Shown: piece after piece, positions 41,112 to 52,454 of the stretch
Position numbering within the stretch: position 1 is the first letter of the stretch
Layout: each line of letters begins with the position of its first letter
DNA from: Aeromonas bestiarum
Lineage (GTDB): Bacteria; Pseudomonadota; Gammaproteobacteria; Enterobacterales; Aeromonadaceae
DNA: 64,000 nt
NCBI RefSeq assembly: GCF_000819745.1
Contig: NZ_CDDA01000033.1
Location: 1-64,000 of the forward strand
Reading direction: 5' to 3'
Position numbers and translations under genes: made by a program
Notes under the pieces: model-generated
The model's input: the letters and a program-made list of their open reading frames with translations, nothing else
Databases searched by the model: none
What the model was told of the DNA's origin: nothing

Positions 41112-41810
41112 TCAGATAAACTCGTAGGCGTCGCCGAAGATGCGCTCAGGCTCTGCGCCGAGGATCTTGAACTCCTCCCGCGCCGCGCCGGCCATCTCGA
41201 AACGGCCTGCCACATAGATGTCGTAGTCATGCAGACTGACGAAGTCATCCATGATGGCCTTGTGCACCAGACCCGTCTTGCCGGTCCAGTCGCTTTCCGG
41301 CTCCTGCACCACGGGGATGAAGGTCAGCGGTGCATAGTCGCGCGCCCACTGCTGCATCTGCTCCTGTTCATAGAGCCAGTGCGCCTGGCGCACGCCCCAG
41401 TAGAAGAACACGGGGCGCTTGCTGCCGGTATCGATCAGGAACTCCAGGATGGAGCGGGCATAGGAGAAGCCGGTTCCCCCCGCCATCAGGATCAACGGAC
41501 GGGGCGACTCTTCCCGCAGGAAGGCCTTGCCTGCCGCCAGTTCAATCTCTATCTCGCCCTGCTCGCGCATGCGGGCCAGCACCTGACCTGCATAAGCGTT
41601 CTCGGGGGTGGCACCGATCTGCAGCTCCAGCACGCCGGGGCGGGTCGGTGAGTTGGCGATGGAGAAGGGGCGCTTGTCCGAATCGCTCATCACCACCAGC
41701 AGATACTGGCCCGGCTTGAAGCTGACCGCTTGCTGCGGCGTCAGGGCCACGTGCCAGATGGTGTCGACATATTCGCGCAGTTCCTCTACGCGGCACTTGA
41801 TACGTTGCAT
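41112..41810 (-). CDS. fre: NAD(P)H-flavin reductase Fre
   Basis: The 232-residue enzyme makes free reduced flavin, which also supplies the UbiX/UbiD cofactor system. It begins MQRIKCRVEELREYVDTIWHVAL. It contains the flavin-binding RPFSIANSP, the nucleotide-binding LILMAGGTGFSYARSILEFL and YVAGRFEMAGAAREEF. The ATG at 41810 has AAGGATAAG upstream and is the family start. The frame continues open upstream through a region resembling the ubiD C-terminus. The ubiD-fre order is as in E. coli. Confidence 0.94.
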   Translation of the reverse strand: MQRIKCRVEELREYVDTIWHVALTPQQAVSFKPGQYLLVVMSDSDKRPFSIANSPTRPGVLELQIGATPENAYAGQVLARMREQGEIEIELAAGKAFLREESPRPLILMAGGTGFSYARSILEFLIDTGSKRPVFFYWGVRQAHWLYEQEQMQQWARDYAPLTFIPVVQEPESDWTGKTGLVHKAIMDDFVSLHDYDIYVAGRFEMAGAAREEFKILGAEPERIFGDAYEFI

Positions 41811-41891
41811 TCTTATCCTTGTGACGGGCTCGCTCGGCCCGCTTTCGCTCATTGATTCACTGTGGACTGACGACCAGTGCAGCTGGTCAGG

Positions 41892-41950
41892 TTCCCCGAG
41901 CATACCCAATTCCGCCCGGAGATCATCAACCTTTTGCACCAGAACGGCGG
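41892..41950 (-). pseudogene. Diverged remnant resembling the ubiD 3' end
   Basis: In the 214-bp ubiD-fre spacer one frame reads AVLVQKVDDLRAELGMLG. It aligns with the UbiD C-terminus [17 protein letters not shown] at 10 of 17 positions with one extra residue. Many matched codons differ at the third base (GTG/GTT, CAG/CAA, GAG/GAA, CTG/TTG, GGC/GGG). The stop codon is replaced by GAA, and the frame continues into fre. Confidence 0.55.
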
Positions 41951-42024
41951 TGGCACCGCGGATCCTCTGGCTGGCCGGGCATGTTCGACCCGGCCCGAGT
42001 GATATAAATCCCAGGCAGCCGGGC

Positions 42025-43494
42025 CTAGCCGAGAATAGCCAGCTCGTCCCAGATGGCATCCACCTTCTGCTTCACCGCCTCGTCCTGGACTATGGGTTGC
42101 CCCCACTCGCGGTTGGTCTCCCCCGGCCACTTGTTGGTGGCATCCAGCCCCATCTTGGAGCCAAGGCCGGAGACGGGCGAGGCGAAGTCCAGATAGTCGA
42201 TCGGGGTGTGCTCGATCAGGGTGGTATCCCGGGCCGGGTCCATCCGGGTGGTGATGGCCCAGATCACGTCCTTCCAGTCGCGGGCGTTGATGTCGTCATC
42301 GCAGACGATCACGAACTTGGTGTACATGAACTGGCGCAAGAAGGACCAGACTCCCAGCATCACCCGCTTGGCATGGCCGGGGTAACGCTTCTTGATGGTC
42401 ACCACCGCCATCCGGTAGGAGCAGCCTTCTGGCGGCAGGTAGAAGTCCACAATTTCGGGGAACTGCTTCTGCAGCAGCGGCACGAACACCTCGTTCAATG
42501 CCACCCCGAGCACCGCCGGCTCATCGGGCGGACGGCCCGTGTAAGTGCTGTGGTAGATGGCATCGCGACGCATGGTCATGTGGGTGATGGTGAAAACAGG
42601 GAACTCGTCCACCTCGTTGTAGTAGCCGGTGTGATCCCCATAAGGCCCTTCGGGAGCCATCTCCCCCGGCTCCAGATAGCCTTCCAGCACGATTTCGGCG
42701 CTGGCGGGCACCTCAAGCTCACAGCTCAGCGCCTTCACCACCTCGGTGCGGCTGCCACGCAGCAGACCGGCAAACGCATATTCGGAGAGAGAGTCAGGCA
42801 CAGGCGTCACAGCGCCGAGTATGGTCGCAGGATCGGCACCCAGCGCCACCACCACGGGGAAGCGCTCGCCCGGATGGGCTTCCTGCCACTCGCGAAAATC
42901 GATGGCACCGCCGCGGTGATCCAGCCAGCGCATGATCAGCTTGTTCTTGCCGATCTTCTGCTGACGGTAGATGCCGAGGTTCTGCCGCTTTTTGTAGGGA
43001 CCGCGGGTGATGGTGAGGCCCCAGGTGACCAGAGGCGCCACATCGCCGGGCCAGCAGTGCTGGATCGGGATCTGGTCCAGATCGACCGCCTCCCCTTCCA
43101 GCACCACCTGCTGACAAGGGGCGGAGGAGAGGCGCTTGGTCGGCATGTTGAGCACCTGCTTGAAGATGGGCAGCTTCTCCATCAGCTCCTTGAGGCCGCG
43201 CGGCGGCTCGGGCTCCTTCAGATAGGAGAGCCAGACCCCGACCTGGCGCAGGGCACCGACGTTGGGCTGGCCCATGCCCATGGCGACCCGATCCGGGGTA
43301 CCGAACAGGTTGGTCAGCACCGGCATGCGGTAACCTTTGGGATTTTCGAACAGCAGGGCCGGGCCACCCGCACGCAGGGTGCGATCGCTGATCTCCGTCA
43401 TTTCCAGATAGGGATCTATCTCGCGGGTGATGCGCTTGAGTTGTCCGTTTTGTTCCAGCTGCGCGATGAAATCACGCAAATCCTTGTATTTCAT
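42025..43494 (-). CDS. ubiD: 3-octaprenyl-4-hydroxybenzoate carboxy-lyase UbiD
   Basis: UbiD decarboxylates the ubiquinone precursor using prenylated FMN. The 489-residue protein begins [22 protein letters not shown]. It contains [66 protein letters not shown] sequence (here EIVLEGYL...) and [27 protein letters not shown] box lies just upstream, overlapping the stop of the preceding gene. Confidence 0.96.
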   Translation of the reverse strand: MKYKDLRDFIAQLEQNGQLKRITREIDPYLEMTEISDRTLRAGGPALLFENPKGYRMPVLTNLFGTPDRVAMGMGQPNVGALRQVGVWLSYLKEPEPPRGLKELMEKLPIFKQVLNMPTKRLSSAPCQQVVLEGEAVDLDQIPIQHCWPGDVAPLVTWGLTITRGPYKKRQNLGIYRQQKIGKNKLIMRWLDHRGGAIDFREWQEAHPGERFPVVVALGADPATILGAVTPVPDSLSEYAFAGLLRGSRTEVVKALSCELEVPASAEIVLEGYLEPGEMAPEGPYGDHTGYYNEVDEFPVFTITHMTMRRDAIYHSTYTGRPPDEPAVLGVALNEVFVPLLQKQFPEIVDFYLPPEGCSYRMAVVTIKKRYPGHAKRVMLGVWSFLRQFMYTKFVIVCDDDINARDWKDVIWAITTRMDPARDTTLIEHTPIDYLDFASPVSGLGSKMGLDATNKWPGETNREWGQPIVQDEAVKQKVDAIWDELAILG

Positions 43495-43524
43495 GCAGGT
43501 ACCCTGTGTTCAGGCGATGCCGCA

Positions 43525-44529
43525 TTATAACCCTGGCGGGGCGACGGGTGTACCCGTATCGGGCAGCATCACAGGACTTGCATGGCGCTTTTCCTGCCGG
43601 GTGAGTCGATCGGCGAGCTGAGCCAGCAGCCTGGGTTCATCCATCTGCAACAGCAGACTTGCCACCTGACCGCTGTACTGACGATTGCCGAGCTCGGCCA
43701 GCAGGAACTGCTGCGCCGTGTCGGGCAGGGGCGAGAGCTGGCTGAGTTGTTGCAGGGCGGGCAGTTTCAGGCGGCCGTTGCGGCTGGCGGCGATCAGCAG
43801 GTCGCTCGCCGCCTGCCCCTGGTGAAAACGGGCCACGCTCCGAAGGGCGGCAACGCTGTCGTGATCCACCGGCTGGTGCCACAACTTCTGATAGAGGGCG
43901 CTGTCGCCGGTGCGCTCGAGCAGCTGTCGCAGCAGCTGGTTGTCGGGCAGGAAGATGCTCATTGCGGCCAGCTTGCGCGCCTCGCGCTGCAAGACAAAGA
44001 GCGGCTGCCGCTCGAGTACCGCCAGCAACGCCTGCTGCTGCTGGGCCAGGTCCGGGTTGCGGCTGTTGTAGATCTGTTTGAATTCGAAGCTGTTCTGCTC
44101 CAGCAACTGACGGTAGTTGTCCTGCCAGGCCTGTTGCTGCCAGCGGCTCAGCACCAGCCGCGCCGCAGCGGCAAAATCATAGGCGGGCTGCTGGATCAGA
44201 AAGCCGTCCACCTCCTTCTCCACCAGCCAGCGGGGCGCCTTGACCGACTGGGCGCGCACCCAGGCCAGCAGTTCGGGGGAACTCGCTCTGGGGCTGGCAT
44301 CCAGAGTGGCCAGCAGCCGGCACAGCAGGTATTCCCGCTGGCCCACGGCCAGCGAGTCCAGCAGCGAGTCCATGGCGGCAAACTGCCCCTGCTGCAGACG
44401 GCTGCCCAGATAGTCGAGATGGCCCTGCAGCCCTTCATCGGCGACCAGCTCGGACTTGGCCACCGAGGGGGCAGCATGCACCGGCATGCCCATCAGCCAA
44501 CCGAGCCATATCAGGAGTACCAGCTTCAT
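43525..44529 (-). CDS. Secreted helical-repeat protein of unknown function
   Basis: The 334-residue protein has a signal peptide (MKLVLLIWLGWLMGMPVHA|APS). The mature chain is Leu/Gln-rich and appears all-helical, with irregular HEAT-like repeats (LLDSLAVGQREYLLCRLLATLDAS, LLRQLLERTGDSALYQKLW, LLLQMDEPRLLAQLADRLTRQ). I do not recognise the family. It is followed after 30 bases by ubiD on the same strand. The upstream in-frame ATGs lack a signal peptide, so I chose 44529. Confidence 0.75.
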   Translation of the reverse strand: MKLVLLIWLGWLMGMPVHAAPSVAKSELVADEGLQGHLDYLGSRLQQGQFAAMDSLLDSLAVGQREYLLCRLLATLDASPRASSPELLAWVRAQSVKAPRWLVEKEVDGFLIQQPAYDFAAAARLVLSRWQQQAWQDNYRQLLEQNSFEFKQIYNSRNPDLAQQQQALLAVLERQPLFVLQREARKLAAMSIFLPDNQLLRQLLERTGDSALYQKLWHQPVDHDSVAALRSVARFHQGQAASDLLIAASRNGRLKLPALQQLSQLSPLPDTAQQFLLAELGNRQYSGQVASLLLQMDEPRLLAQLADRLTRQEKRHASPVMLPDTGTPVAPPGL

Positions 44530-44591
44530 GACGTCCCTGTCCTTGTGACATCGAGGTTTCATACTACTCAAGCGACCGGAAAATAGATAAA

Positions 44592-44618
44592 CAAAAACCG
44601 CGACCTGAGCCGCGGTTT
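44592..44618 (-). terminator. Terminator of rho
   Basis: On the minus strand the stem AAACCGCG / CGCGGTTT is followed by TTGTTTAT. Confidence 0.8.
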
Positions 44619-44636
44619 CGTCATTCTCCGACCGGA

Positions 44637-45902
<1,266 letters not shown>

Positions 45903-46071
45903 AGTGGTGAAAGTCTGTAAGCAAGGATTGAAATGAGGAGACAGTCTGCTGGATTGATGCTGATCGGATTTGATTTGCCGGGCTGTTGTTAAGCAAAGAG
46001 TCAGGCAAAAAGGTTAGCAAACGAACGATAAACTAGCACCAATCGGGATGAGCGTCTAGGTGATAAAACAC

Positions 46072-46100
46072 AAGGAGCGCATTATTGCAATGCGCTCCTT
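46072..46100 (-). terminator. Terminator of trxA
   Basis: The stem AAGGAGCGCA / TGCGCTCCTT on the minus strand is followed by GTGTTTTA. It lies between trxA and rho. Confidence 0.8.
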
Positions 46101-46108
46101 TTTGATTA

Positions 46109-46435
46109 TTACAGGTTACCGTCCAGAAACTCTTTCAGCTGAGTCTTGGACAGGGCACCGACCTTGGTCGCTGCCACTTCGCCATTCTTGAACAGCAAGA
46201 GGGTCGGAATACCGCGAATGCCATACTTGGGCGGAGTGTCGGCGTTATGGTCGATGTTCAATTTCGCCACTGTCACACGACCGGCATACTCTTGGGCGAC
46301 TTCGTTCAGGATCGGGGCAATCATCTTGCACGGACCACACCATTCGGCCCAGAAGTCGACCAGAACGGCGCCATCGGCTTTGATTACATCTGCCTCGAAG
46401 CTGGCATCGCTCAGCTGAACAATCTTGTCACTCAT
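46109..46435 (-). CDS. trxA: Thioredoxin 1
   Basis: The 108-residue thioredoxin has [20 protein letters not shown] with the redox WCGPC motif and the cis-proline [14 protein letters not shown]. The ATG at 46435 has GGAGTTGGAG upstream; an in-frame ATG two codons earlier is unlikely. The order trxA with divergent rhlB and downstream rho is conserved. Confidence 0.97.
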   Translation of the reverse strand: MSDKIVQLSDASFEADVIKADGAVLVDFWAEWCGPCKMIAPILNEVAQEYAGRVTVAKLNIDHNADTPPKYGIRGIPTLLLFKNGEVAATKVGALSKTQLKEFLDGNL

Positions 46436-46548
46436 CTCCAACTCCAGTCAGTAATTAAGGCTTTATTGACGTATCAACAAAGGCAATAGTTGCCCTATTT
46501 GAAATGATCCTGTTTATTATTGCAAGCCTAACCTGATAACCTACCGCC

Positions 46549-47838
46549 ATGAGCAAAACACACTTAACGACCGAAAAATTCGCCCAAATGGGCCTCGAAC
46601 CCGAAGTTCTGGCTGGTCTGGAATCAAAGGGATTTCACTATTGCACGCCCATCCAGGCACTGTCTCTGCCACTGCTGGTAGAAGGTCATGACCTCGCCGG
46701 TCAGGCCCAGACAGGAACCGGCAAGACCATTGCCTTCCTGGCCGCGACATTCAACTATTTGCTGACCCACCCGCTGACCAATCCCCGTCTGGTTAACCAA
46801 CCCAGAGCCATCATAATGGCGCCCACCCGGGAACTGGCAGTACAGATCTACAACGATGCCGACAGCATAGCCGCCTCTACCGGCCTCAAGCTTGGCCTCG
46901 CCTACGGCGGCGAAGGTTACGACAAGCAGCTGGCCGTGCTGGAGCAGGGTGTCGACATCCTGATCGGCACCACGGGCCGCATCATCGACTACTTCAAGTC
47001 CAAGGTCATCGATCTGAGCAACATTCAGGTCGTGGTGCTGGATGAAGCGGATCGCATGTTCGATCTGGGCTTCATCAAGGACATCCGCTTCCTGTTCCGC
47101 CGCATGCCGGCGCCGACCGAGCGGCTGAGCATGCTGTTCTCCGCCACCCTCTCCCTGCGGGTGCAGGAGCTGGCCTACGAGCACATGAACCACCCGGAAC
47201 ACGTGCAGGTGGAGCCTGAGCAGATGACGGGCGTGCGCATCAAGGAGGAGCTGTTCTACCCCTCCAACGAAGACAAGATGCTGCTGTTGCTCTCCCTGAT
47301 GGAAGAAGAGTGGCCGGAAAAGGCCATCGTCTTCGCCAACACCAAGCATGTCTGTGAAGACGTGCATGCGTGGCTGGAGAATGACGGCCACCGCGTCGGT
47401 CTGCTGACCGGTGACGTGCCGCAGAAGAAGCGGATGAAGATCCTGGAAGACTTCACCAAGGGAACGCTGGACATACTGGTCGCCACCGACGTGGCCGCCC
47501 GTGGTCTGCACATCCCGGACGTGACCCACGTCTTCAACTACGACCTGCCCGACGACGCCGAGGACTATGTACACCGTATCGGTCGTACCGGTCGTGCCGG
47601 CAAGAGCGGTCACTCCATCAGCCTGGCCTGTGAAGACTATGCCTTCAACCTGCCGGCCATCGAGGAGTACATCCACCACCCGATCCCGGTCAGCAAGTAT
47701 GACCGCGAGGCGCTGCTGGATGACGTGACCGCACCGAAACGGGTCGTTCGCAACCGTCAGCCGGTGAACCGCAACATGCGGGATCGCCAGGGCGGTGGCA
47801 ACAGCAACAACCGTCGTCGTCCGCCGCGCAAGAGCTGA
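46549..47838 (+). CDS. rhlB: ATP-dependent RNA helicase RhlB
   Basis: The 429-residue DEAD-box helicase is a component of the RNA degradosome. It has the Q motif ([13 protein letters not shown]), Walker [32 protein letters not shown] and [10 protein letters not shown]. It has an Arg/Asn-rich basic tail ([28 protein letters not shown]). gppA starts 13 bases downstream. Confidence 0.97.
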   Translation: MSKTHLTTEKFAQMGLEPEVLAGLESKGFHYCTPIQALSLPLLVEGHDLAGQAQTGTGKTIAFLAATFNYLLTHPLTNPRLVNQPRAIIMAPTRELAVQIYNDADSIAASTGLKLGLAYGGEGYDKQLAVLEQGVDILIGTTGRIIDYFKSKVIDLSNIQVVVLDEADRMFDLGFIKDIRFLFRRMPAPTERLSMLFSATLSLRVQELAYEHMNHPEHVQVEPEQMTGVRIKEELFYPSNEDKMLLLLSLMEEEWPEKAIVFANTKHVCEDVHAWLENDGHRVGLLTGDVPQKKRMKILEDFTKGTLDILVATDVAARGLHIPDVTHVFNYDLPDDAEDYVHRIGRTGRAGKSGHSISLACEDYAFNLPAIEEYIHHPIPVSKYDREALLDDVTAPKRVVRNRQPVNRNMRDRQGGGNSNNRRRPPRKS

Positions 47839-47851
47839 AGGACAGGCCCAG

Positions 47852-49342
47852 TTGTACAACTCGCCGCTCTATGCCGCCATCGACCTCGGCTCCAACAGCT
47901 TTCATATGCTGGTGGTGCGCGAGGTCGCCGGTGCGCTGCGCACCGTCACCAAGGTCAAGCGCAAGGTTCGCCTCGCCGCCGGGCTCGATCCGGAATTTCG
48001 TCTCAGCCGTGCCGCCATGGAGCGGGGCTGGGACTGTCTGCGCCTGTTCTCCGAGCAGTTGCAGGACATTCCGGCCGACAACATCCGGGTGGTGGGCACC
48101 GCCACGCTGCGCCTTGCCACCAACGTCGACGAGTTCCTCAGCGAAGCGGAACGGGTGCTCAACCACAGCATAGAGATCATCTCGGGCGAGGAAGAGGCCA
48201 AGACCATCTACGAGGGGGTCTCCTGGACCTCAGCCGGGGAAGGCAACCGGCTGGTGATCGACATAGGCGGCGCCAGCACAGAGCTGGTGATCGGCGAGCA
48301 CAGCGAAGCCAAACTGCTCAACAGCCTGCACATGGGCTGCGTCACCTGGCTCAACAACCACTTCGGTGACGGCGAGCTGAGTGAAGCCCGCTTCGGGCAG
48401 GCCATCGCGGCCGCCAAGGCGGTACTGGAGAAGGTGGCGGAAGATTACCGCACCCTGGGCTGGCGCACCTGCGTCGGCGCCTCCGGCACGGTGCAGGCGC
48501 TGCAGGAGATCATGCTGGCGCAAGGGAAGAGCGAGCGGGTCACACTGCCGAAACTGCAGGAGCTGATGGGTCAGGCCATCGCCTGTGGCAGGCTGGACCG
48601 GCTGCAGCTGGAAGGGCTGGCGGCCGAGCGGCTGACCGTGTTCCCCTCCGGCCTCGCCATCCTGATCGCCATCTTCGAGACTCTCGGCATCGAGAGCATG
48701 ACCCTGGCGGGCGGCGCCTTGCGGGAAGGACTGATCTACGGTCTGCTCGGCAACAATCACGACTGTGATGCCCGGGATCGCACCGCCGACAGCCTGATCA
48801 GCCGTTATCAGCTGGACAAGGAGCATGCCGAGCGGGTGCGCGACACCGCCATCGAGGCCTTCACCCAGCTGCAGCCGAGCTGGCGCCTCTCGAAACGTTA
48901 CGGTCGCCCCATCCTGCGTTATGCGGCTCTGCTGCACGAGATTGGCCTCTGCATCGAGTACAAGAAGGCGCCGCAACACGCCGCCTACATCATCGACAAC
49001 ATCGACATGCCGGGCTTCACCCCTGCGCAAAAGAAGCTGTTGTCGGCCCTGCTGTTCAACCAGCGGGACGAATTAAAGCTGGAAACCCTGGAGAAGCAGG
49101 GCGCCGTCACCGGTCGGCAGGCGATCCGGCTGGCCCGCATTCTGCGCATCTCGCTGATCCTCTGCATGCGCCGTACCCAGGGCACAGTCCCCAGCTTCAC
49201 CCTGCAGGCCGATGAAGAGGCGCTGACCCTGACCCTGCCCAAGGGCTGGCTGGATGAGCACTACCTGCGCGCCAGCGAATTGCGACTCGAAGTGGAACGC
49301 CAGCAGAAGCTGGGCTGGCCCACCCGCTTGCTGGAAGCCTGA
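47852..49342 (+). CDS. gppA: Guanosine-5'-triphosphate,3'-diphosphate pyrophosphatase GppA
   Basis: GppA hydrolyses pppGpp to ppGpp and belongs to the exopolyphosphatase family. The 496-residue protein from a TTG start reads YNSPLYAAIDLGSNSFHMLVVREV. It has ISGEEEAKTIYEGV, the phosphate motif VIDIGGASTELVIG and an HD-type C-terminal half. The TTG has GAAGGACA upstream and gives the family length; an in-frame ATG inside rhlB would add 19 residues. The trxA-rhlB-gppA neighbourhood supports GppA over Ppx. Confidence 0.94.
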   Translation: MYNSPLYAAIDLGSNSFHMLVVREVAGALRTVTKVKRKVRLAAGLDPEFRLSRAAMERGWDCLRLFSEQLQDIPADNIRVVGTATLRLATNVDEFLSEAERVLNHSIEIISGEEEAKTIYEGVSWTSAGEGNRLVIDIGGASTELVIGEHSEAKLLNSLHMGCVTWLNNHFGDGELSEARFGQAIAAAKAVLEKVAEDYRTLGWRTCVGASGTVQALQEIMLAQGKSERVTLPKLQELMGQAIACGRLDRLQLEGLAAERLTVFPSGLAILIAIFETLGIESMTLAGGALREGLIYGLLGNNHDCDARDRTADSLISRYQLDKEHAERVRDTAIEAFTQLQPSWRLSKRYGRPILRYAALLHEIGLCIEYKKAPQHAAYIIDNIDMPGFTPAQKKLLSALLFNQRDELKLETLEKQGAVTGRQAIRLARILRISLILCMRRTQGTVPSFTLQADEEALTLTLPKGWLDEHYLRASELRLEVERQQKLGWPTRLLEA

Positions 49343-49362
49343 TTGGGCCCGCGCCCAATCAG
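49339..49362 (+). terminator. Hairpin at the end of gppA
   Basis: CTGATTGGGC / GCCCAATCAG with loop CCGC overlaps the gppA stop and is followed by CTCCCCTTTT. The remaining spacer to 49550 holds no gene that I can identify. Confidence 0.75.
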
Positions 49363-49550
49363 CTCCCCTTTTCACCCCGCCTCACCTGTTCCGACAATCC
49401 CTTTCGCAGCCACACATGGCTTCATTCAAGACTTGCCTTTGATTTCATTGGCTTTTCAGCCCGATCACGCCCCTCCTGATCGTCTTGCATTCCACCCAGT
49501 TTCTCCATCTCGGCTAGAGTAGGATCGTCTCTCAAACAGGAATGGACGCC

Positions 49551-50528
49551 ATGAAACCTTTGACTCTGATAGGCCTGACCGCCCTGCTGACTGCCTGTGG
49601 TGGTGGCGGCGGTGACAACAACAGCCAGCAGAATACCCAGCTGTCGCTGGCCTTCTCCGATGCCCCCGTGGATGCGGTCAGCAAGGTCTGCATCGCCGTC
49701 TCCAACATCAGTATTCACCCAGTGACAGGCACCGAGCTGGGCTGGACAACCGCCAGCTTCCTGACCTCGGCCCAGGACGACGGTTGCACGCCGACGGGGG
49801 AGACAATTCCCCTCGACAGCGCGGGACATCCCCTGTTCACCTACATAGATCTGCTGCAATACCAGGGCTCCGCCAGCCGTCCCCTGCTGGCCAGCCAGAG
49901 CGTGGTACCCGGTGACTACAGCCAGATGCGGCTGCGAGTGCTGGATGGACGGGAGGTCAGCAACCAGTTTCTGGGTGGCACCCCCTACTCCTACGTCAAA
50001 CAGGATGATGGGGTGATCAAGCCGCTGGAGGTGCCCAGCAGCGAGCTCAAGCTGGACGCCTTCACCATAGCCGCCAACGGCCTCAGCGCCTTCACCACTG
50101 AGTTCGATCTGCGCCACGCCATGGTGCTGCCGGGCCACGAGCAGTACTACAAGCTCAAGCCCAGAGGGGTGCGGCTGGTGAACAATACCCAGGTCGCGAC
50201 CGTCAAGGGCACTGTGGCGAGCGGTGCCTGCGGCGCTCAGCTGACCGACAAGGCCTTCGTCTATCTCTATCAGCCGAGAAACGATGACAACTACCCCGAT
50301 ATGGCCGACAGCGACAACGGCTTCTACGCCAGCGCCCCCGTGCAGCCCTTGACCGCGGGTGGCTTTGGCTACGAGCTGGGCTTTGTTGACCTCGGCAATT
50401 ACGATCTGGCCCTGGTCTGCAATGGCAACGAGGATGATCCCGAGCTGGCAGGCGATCCGCTGCAACTGGAGCAGGTGCTGAAGGGTCAGGCGGTGGTCGC
50501 CCCCGCCACCAGCATCAACTTCCAGTAG
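49551..50528 (+). CDS. DUF4382-domain lipoprotein
   Basis: The protein of about 325 residues starts MKPLTLIGLTALLTACGGGGG, a lipoprotein signal with lipobox LTAC and a glycine tether. A DUF4382 domain follows (LSLAFSDAPVDAVSKVCIAVSNISIHPV, FTYIDLLQYQGS, VVPGDYSQMRLRV). The C-terminal half resembles a carboxypeptidase-regulatory-like beta-sandwich. The function is unknown. AGGA about 9 bases upstream favours this ATG over one 9 bases earlier. rof follows after 17 bases. Confidence 0.82.
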   Translation: MKPLTLIGLTALLTACGGGGGDNNSQQNTQLSLAFSDAPVDAVSKVCIAVSNISIHPVTGTELGWTTASFLTSAQDDGCTPTGETIPLDSAGHPLFTYIDLLQYQGSASRPLLASQSVVPGDYSQMRLRVLDGREVSNQFLGGTPYSYVKQDDGVIKPLEVPSSELKLDAFTIAANGLSAFTTEFDLRHAMVLPGHEQYYKLKPRGVRLVNNTQVATVKGTVASGACGAQLTDKAFVYLYQPRNDDNYPDMADSDNGFYASAPVQPLTAGGFGYELGFVDLGNYDLALVCNGNEDDPELAGDPLQLEQVLKGQAVVAPATSINFQ

Positions 50529-50545
50529 CGAGAGGCAAGACACGC

Positions 50546-50806
50546 ATGGCAGATTACCAGCCCATCAGCTGTGACCTCTACGACTGGCTCGAGATCGCCG
50601 CCAGCTGGCAGTTATCCGTCACGCTCACCACCAGGGCGGGACGGCAATGGGTAGACAAGATCCGCACCATAACAGCCAGCGAGGGCGTCGAGTATCTGCT
50701 GCTGGAGAGTGGCGAGCGGCTCAGCCTGGCCGAGCTGGCTAGCCTGAGCCTGGTCTGGCAGGGGGAAGAGAAGCTGATCCGCTTCGCCTCCGCCCCCGCC
50801 ACCTGA
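50546..50806 (+). CDS. rof: Rho-binding antiterminator Rof (YaeO family)
   Basis: The 86-residue protein reads MADYQPISCDLYDWLEIAASWQLSVTLTTRAGRQW, then VEYLLLESGERLSLAELASLS. This is the Sm-like fold of Rof, which binds Rho's primary RNA site and inhibits termination. It is shortly downstream of the DUF4382 gene and followed by a strong terminator. Rho itself is encoded 4.6 kb away. Confidence 0.87.
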   Translation: MADYQPISCDLYDWLEIAASWQLSVTLTTRAGRQWVDKIRTITASEGVEYLLLESGERLSLAELASLSLVWQGEEKLIRFASAPAT

Positions 50807-50817
50807 ACGCCAAACCT

Positions 50818-50856
50818 AAAAAAGGAGGGCCAACACCTTGTTGGCCCTCCTTTTTT
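50818..50856. terminator. Bidirectional terminator between rof and rsmJ
   Basis: A very long symmetrical stem AAAAAAGGAGGGCCAACA / TGTTGGCCCTCCTTTTTT, with a short loop, serves two converging genes. Confidence 0.95.
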
Positions 50857-50880
50857 CATCCCGCGACCTCAGGCCGGCAG

Positions 50881-51630
50881 TCAACTCGCCGCCAGCGCCG
50901 CCATCACGTAGACATCGAAGCGGTTGCTCTTGGTTTCGATGGCCATGCTGGGTTTGTGCTCATTGAGCCAGCCCGCGTAGTCGGGCCGCTTCACCACCAC
51001 CCGCTTGTCCGCCATCTTGAGGGCCGCCGGCAACAGGGCATCCGCATCGAGATCCGGCCCCACCAGCGACTGGAACACCCGCATCTCCTTCTTCACCAGC
51101 GCCGATTTCTGCTTGTGGGGGAACATGGGGTCGAGATAGACCACCTCGGGCCGCTCGGTCAACGCCAGCAGGTTGTCCACCGCCGGCCCTTGCAGCAGCC
51201 GCATCCGCTCGCTGACCCAGGGGCCTATCTCGGGATCCTGCGCCGCCCGCATCAGCCCATCCTGCAGCAGGGCCGCCACCACGGGGCTGCGCTCGATCAG
51301 GGTCACCTTGCAGCCGAGGGAGGCCAGCACGAAGGCGTCGCGGCCCAGCCCTGCGGTGGCATCCACCACGGTCGGGGTCGCCCCGGCCTTGAGCCCGACC
51401 GCCTTGGCGATGGACTGGCCCCGTCCGCCGCCAAACTTGCGGCGATGGGCCACAGCCCCTTCCACGAAGTCCACGTAGACGGCCCCCAGCTTGGGCTCGT
51501 CCAGCTTGCGCAGCTCCAGCCGCTCAGGCGTAAACACCAGGGCGAACTGGGGGTAGTCGGTCTGGTCAAGCTGGCTGGCCAGCGCTTGCGCCAGCGCGGC
51601 CTTGGCGGGGTCTTCGAGGAGGATTTGCAT
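50881..51630 (-). CDS. rsmJ: 16S rRNA (guanine-1516-N2)-methyltransferase RsmJ
   Basis: The 249-residue SAM-dependent methyltransferase begins [21 protein letters not shown]. It contains [16 protein letters not shown], the SAM motif [29 protein letters not shown] and the catalytic-type [13 protein letters not shown]. The frame is open further upstream, but this ATG is the family start. Confidence 0.94.
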   Translation of the reverse strand: MQILLEDPAKAALAQALASQLDQTDYPQFALVFTPERLELRKLDEPKLGAVYVDFVEGAVAHRRKFGGGRGQSIAKAVGLKAGATPTVVDATAGLGRDAFVLASLGCKVTLIERSPVVAALLQDGLMRAAQDPEIGPWVSERMRLLQGPAVDNLLALTERPEVVYLDPMFPHKQKSALVKKEMRVFQSLVGPDLDADALLPAALKMADKRVVVKRPDYAGWLNEHKPSMAIETKSNRFDVYVMAALAAS

Positions 51631-51706
51631 GGTCTTTGGAGGCGTTCTAAGTTCAGTGAAGGGAGTGTACCACAGCCCCTTTCCATCGCTGTAGGGAGGA
51701 AACCCC

Positions 51707-52447
51707 ATGCACCTGCTCATCGCCTTGCTACTCGCCGCCCAGAGCGGCACAGACCTGAAGGTATGCGGGGTGGACTGGCCCCCCTTTTCCTATGCGGAGC
51801 AGGGGCGCCTGACCGAGGGGATTTCCATCGAGATCCATCAGGAGGCCGCCCGGCGTCTGGGGATGAAGCTCAGCCTGATCGAACTGCCATGGGGGCGCTG
51901 CGAGCAGTATGTCAGCACCCGGCTCGCCGACGGCATTCTCGACAATGCCCCGCTGCCCGGTTGTCATCACCCCGATCTCGCGACCGCTTTTTATCCCCTG
52001 GCCGCCTATGTGCGCACCGACAGCCCCCTGCACAACTTCTCATGGGAGATGGCCAGGGGGATGAAGGTCGGCATGGTGAGGGGCTATGACTACACGGACA
52101 AGATCAAGCACTATGACGGCTGGGTGCCGATCAAGGCGCACTCGGACAAACAGCTGCTGTTGCTGCTCGAAAAGAGCCGGGTCGACATGATCATCCTGGA
52201 TTACTTCTCGGCTCCCATCTTGTCGAAGGAGCAGGACGTGCCGATCCGCGCGCTCTCCCCCTTCATCGACTCGACCCCGCTCTACCTCTGCTTTGGCGAG
52301 CAAAGGGCCGCGCTGCTGCCCGCATACAGCAAGGCACTGCAGCAGATGCTGGAGGAGGGTGTGCTGGATCGCATCTACCTGCGTTATCTCGGCGAAGACT
52401 ATCGGACGCTGAAAAGCAGGCAGGACAAGCTGAAACCGGCGGAGTGA
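51707..52447 (+). CDS. Periplasmic amino-acid-binding-like protein (SBP_bac_3)
   Basis: The 246-residue protein has a short hydrophobic N-terminus ([14 protein letters not shown]) as probable signal. The family 3 fold follows ([71 protein letters not shown]). No ABC permease is nearby, as is common for such stand-alone proteins in Aeromonas and Vibrio-type genomes. The ligand is unknown. GGGAGGAAA precedes the ATG. It converges with the GGDEF/EAL gene. Confidence 0.82.
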   Translation: MHLLIALLLAAQSGTDLKVCGVDWPPFSYAEQGRLTEGISIEIHQEAARRLGMKLSLIELPWGRCEQYVSTRLADGILDNAPLPGCHHPDLATAFYPLAAYVRTDSPLHNFSWEMARGMKVGMVRGYDYTDKIKHYDGWVPIKAHSDKQLLLLLEKSRVDMIILDYFSAPILSKEQDVPIRALSPFIDSTPLYLCFGEQRAALLPAYSKALQQMLEEGVLDRIYLRYLGEDYRTLKSRQDKLKPAE

Positions 52448-52454
52448 TCGCCCG

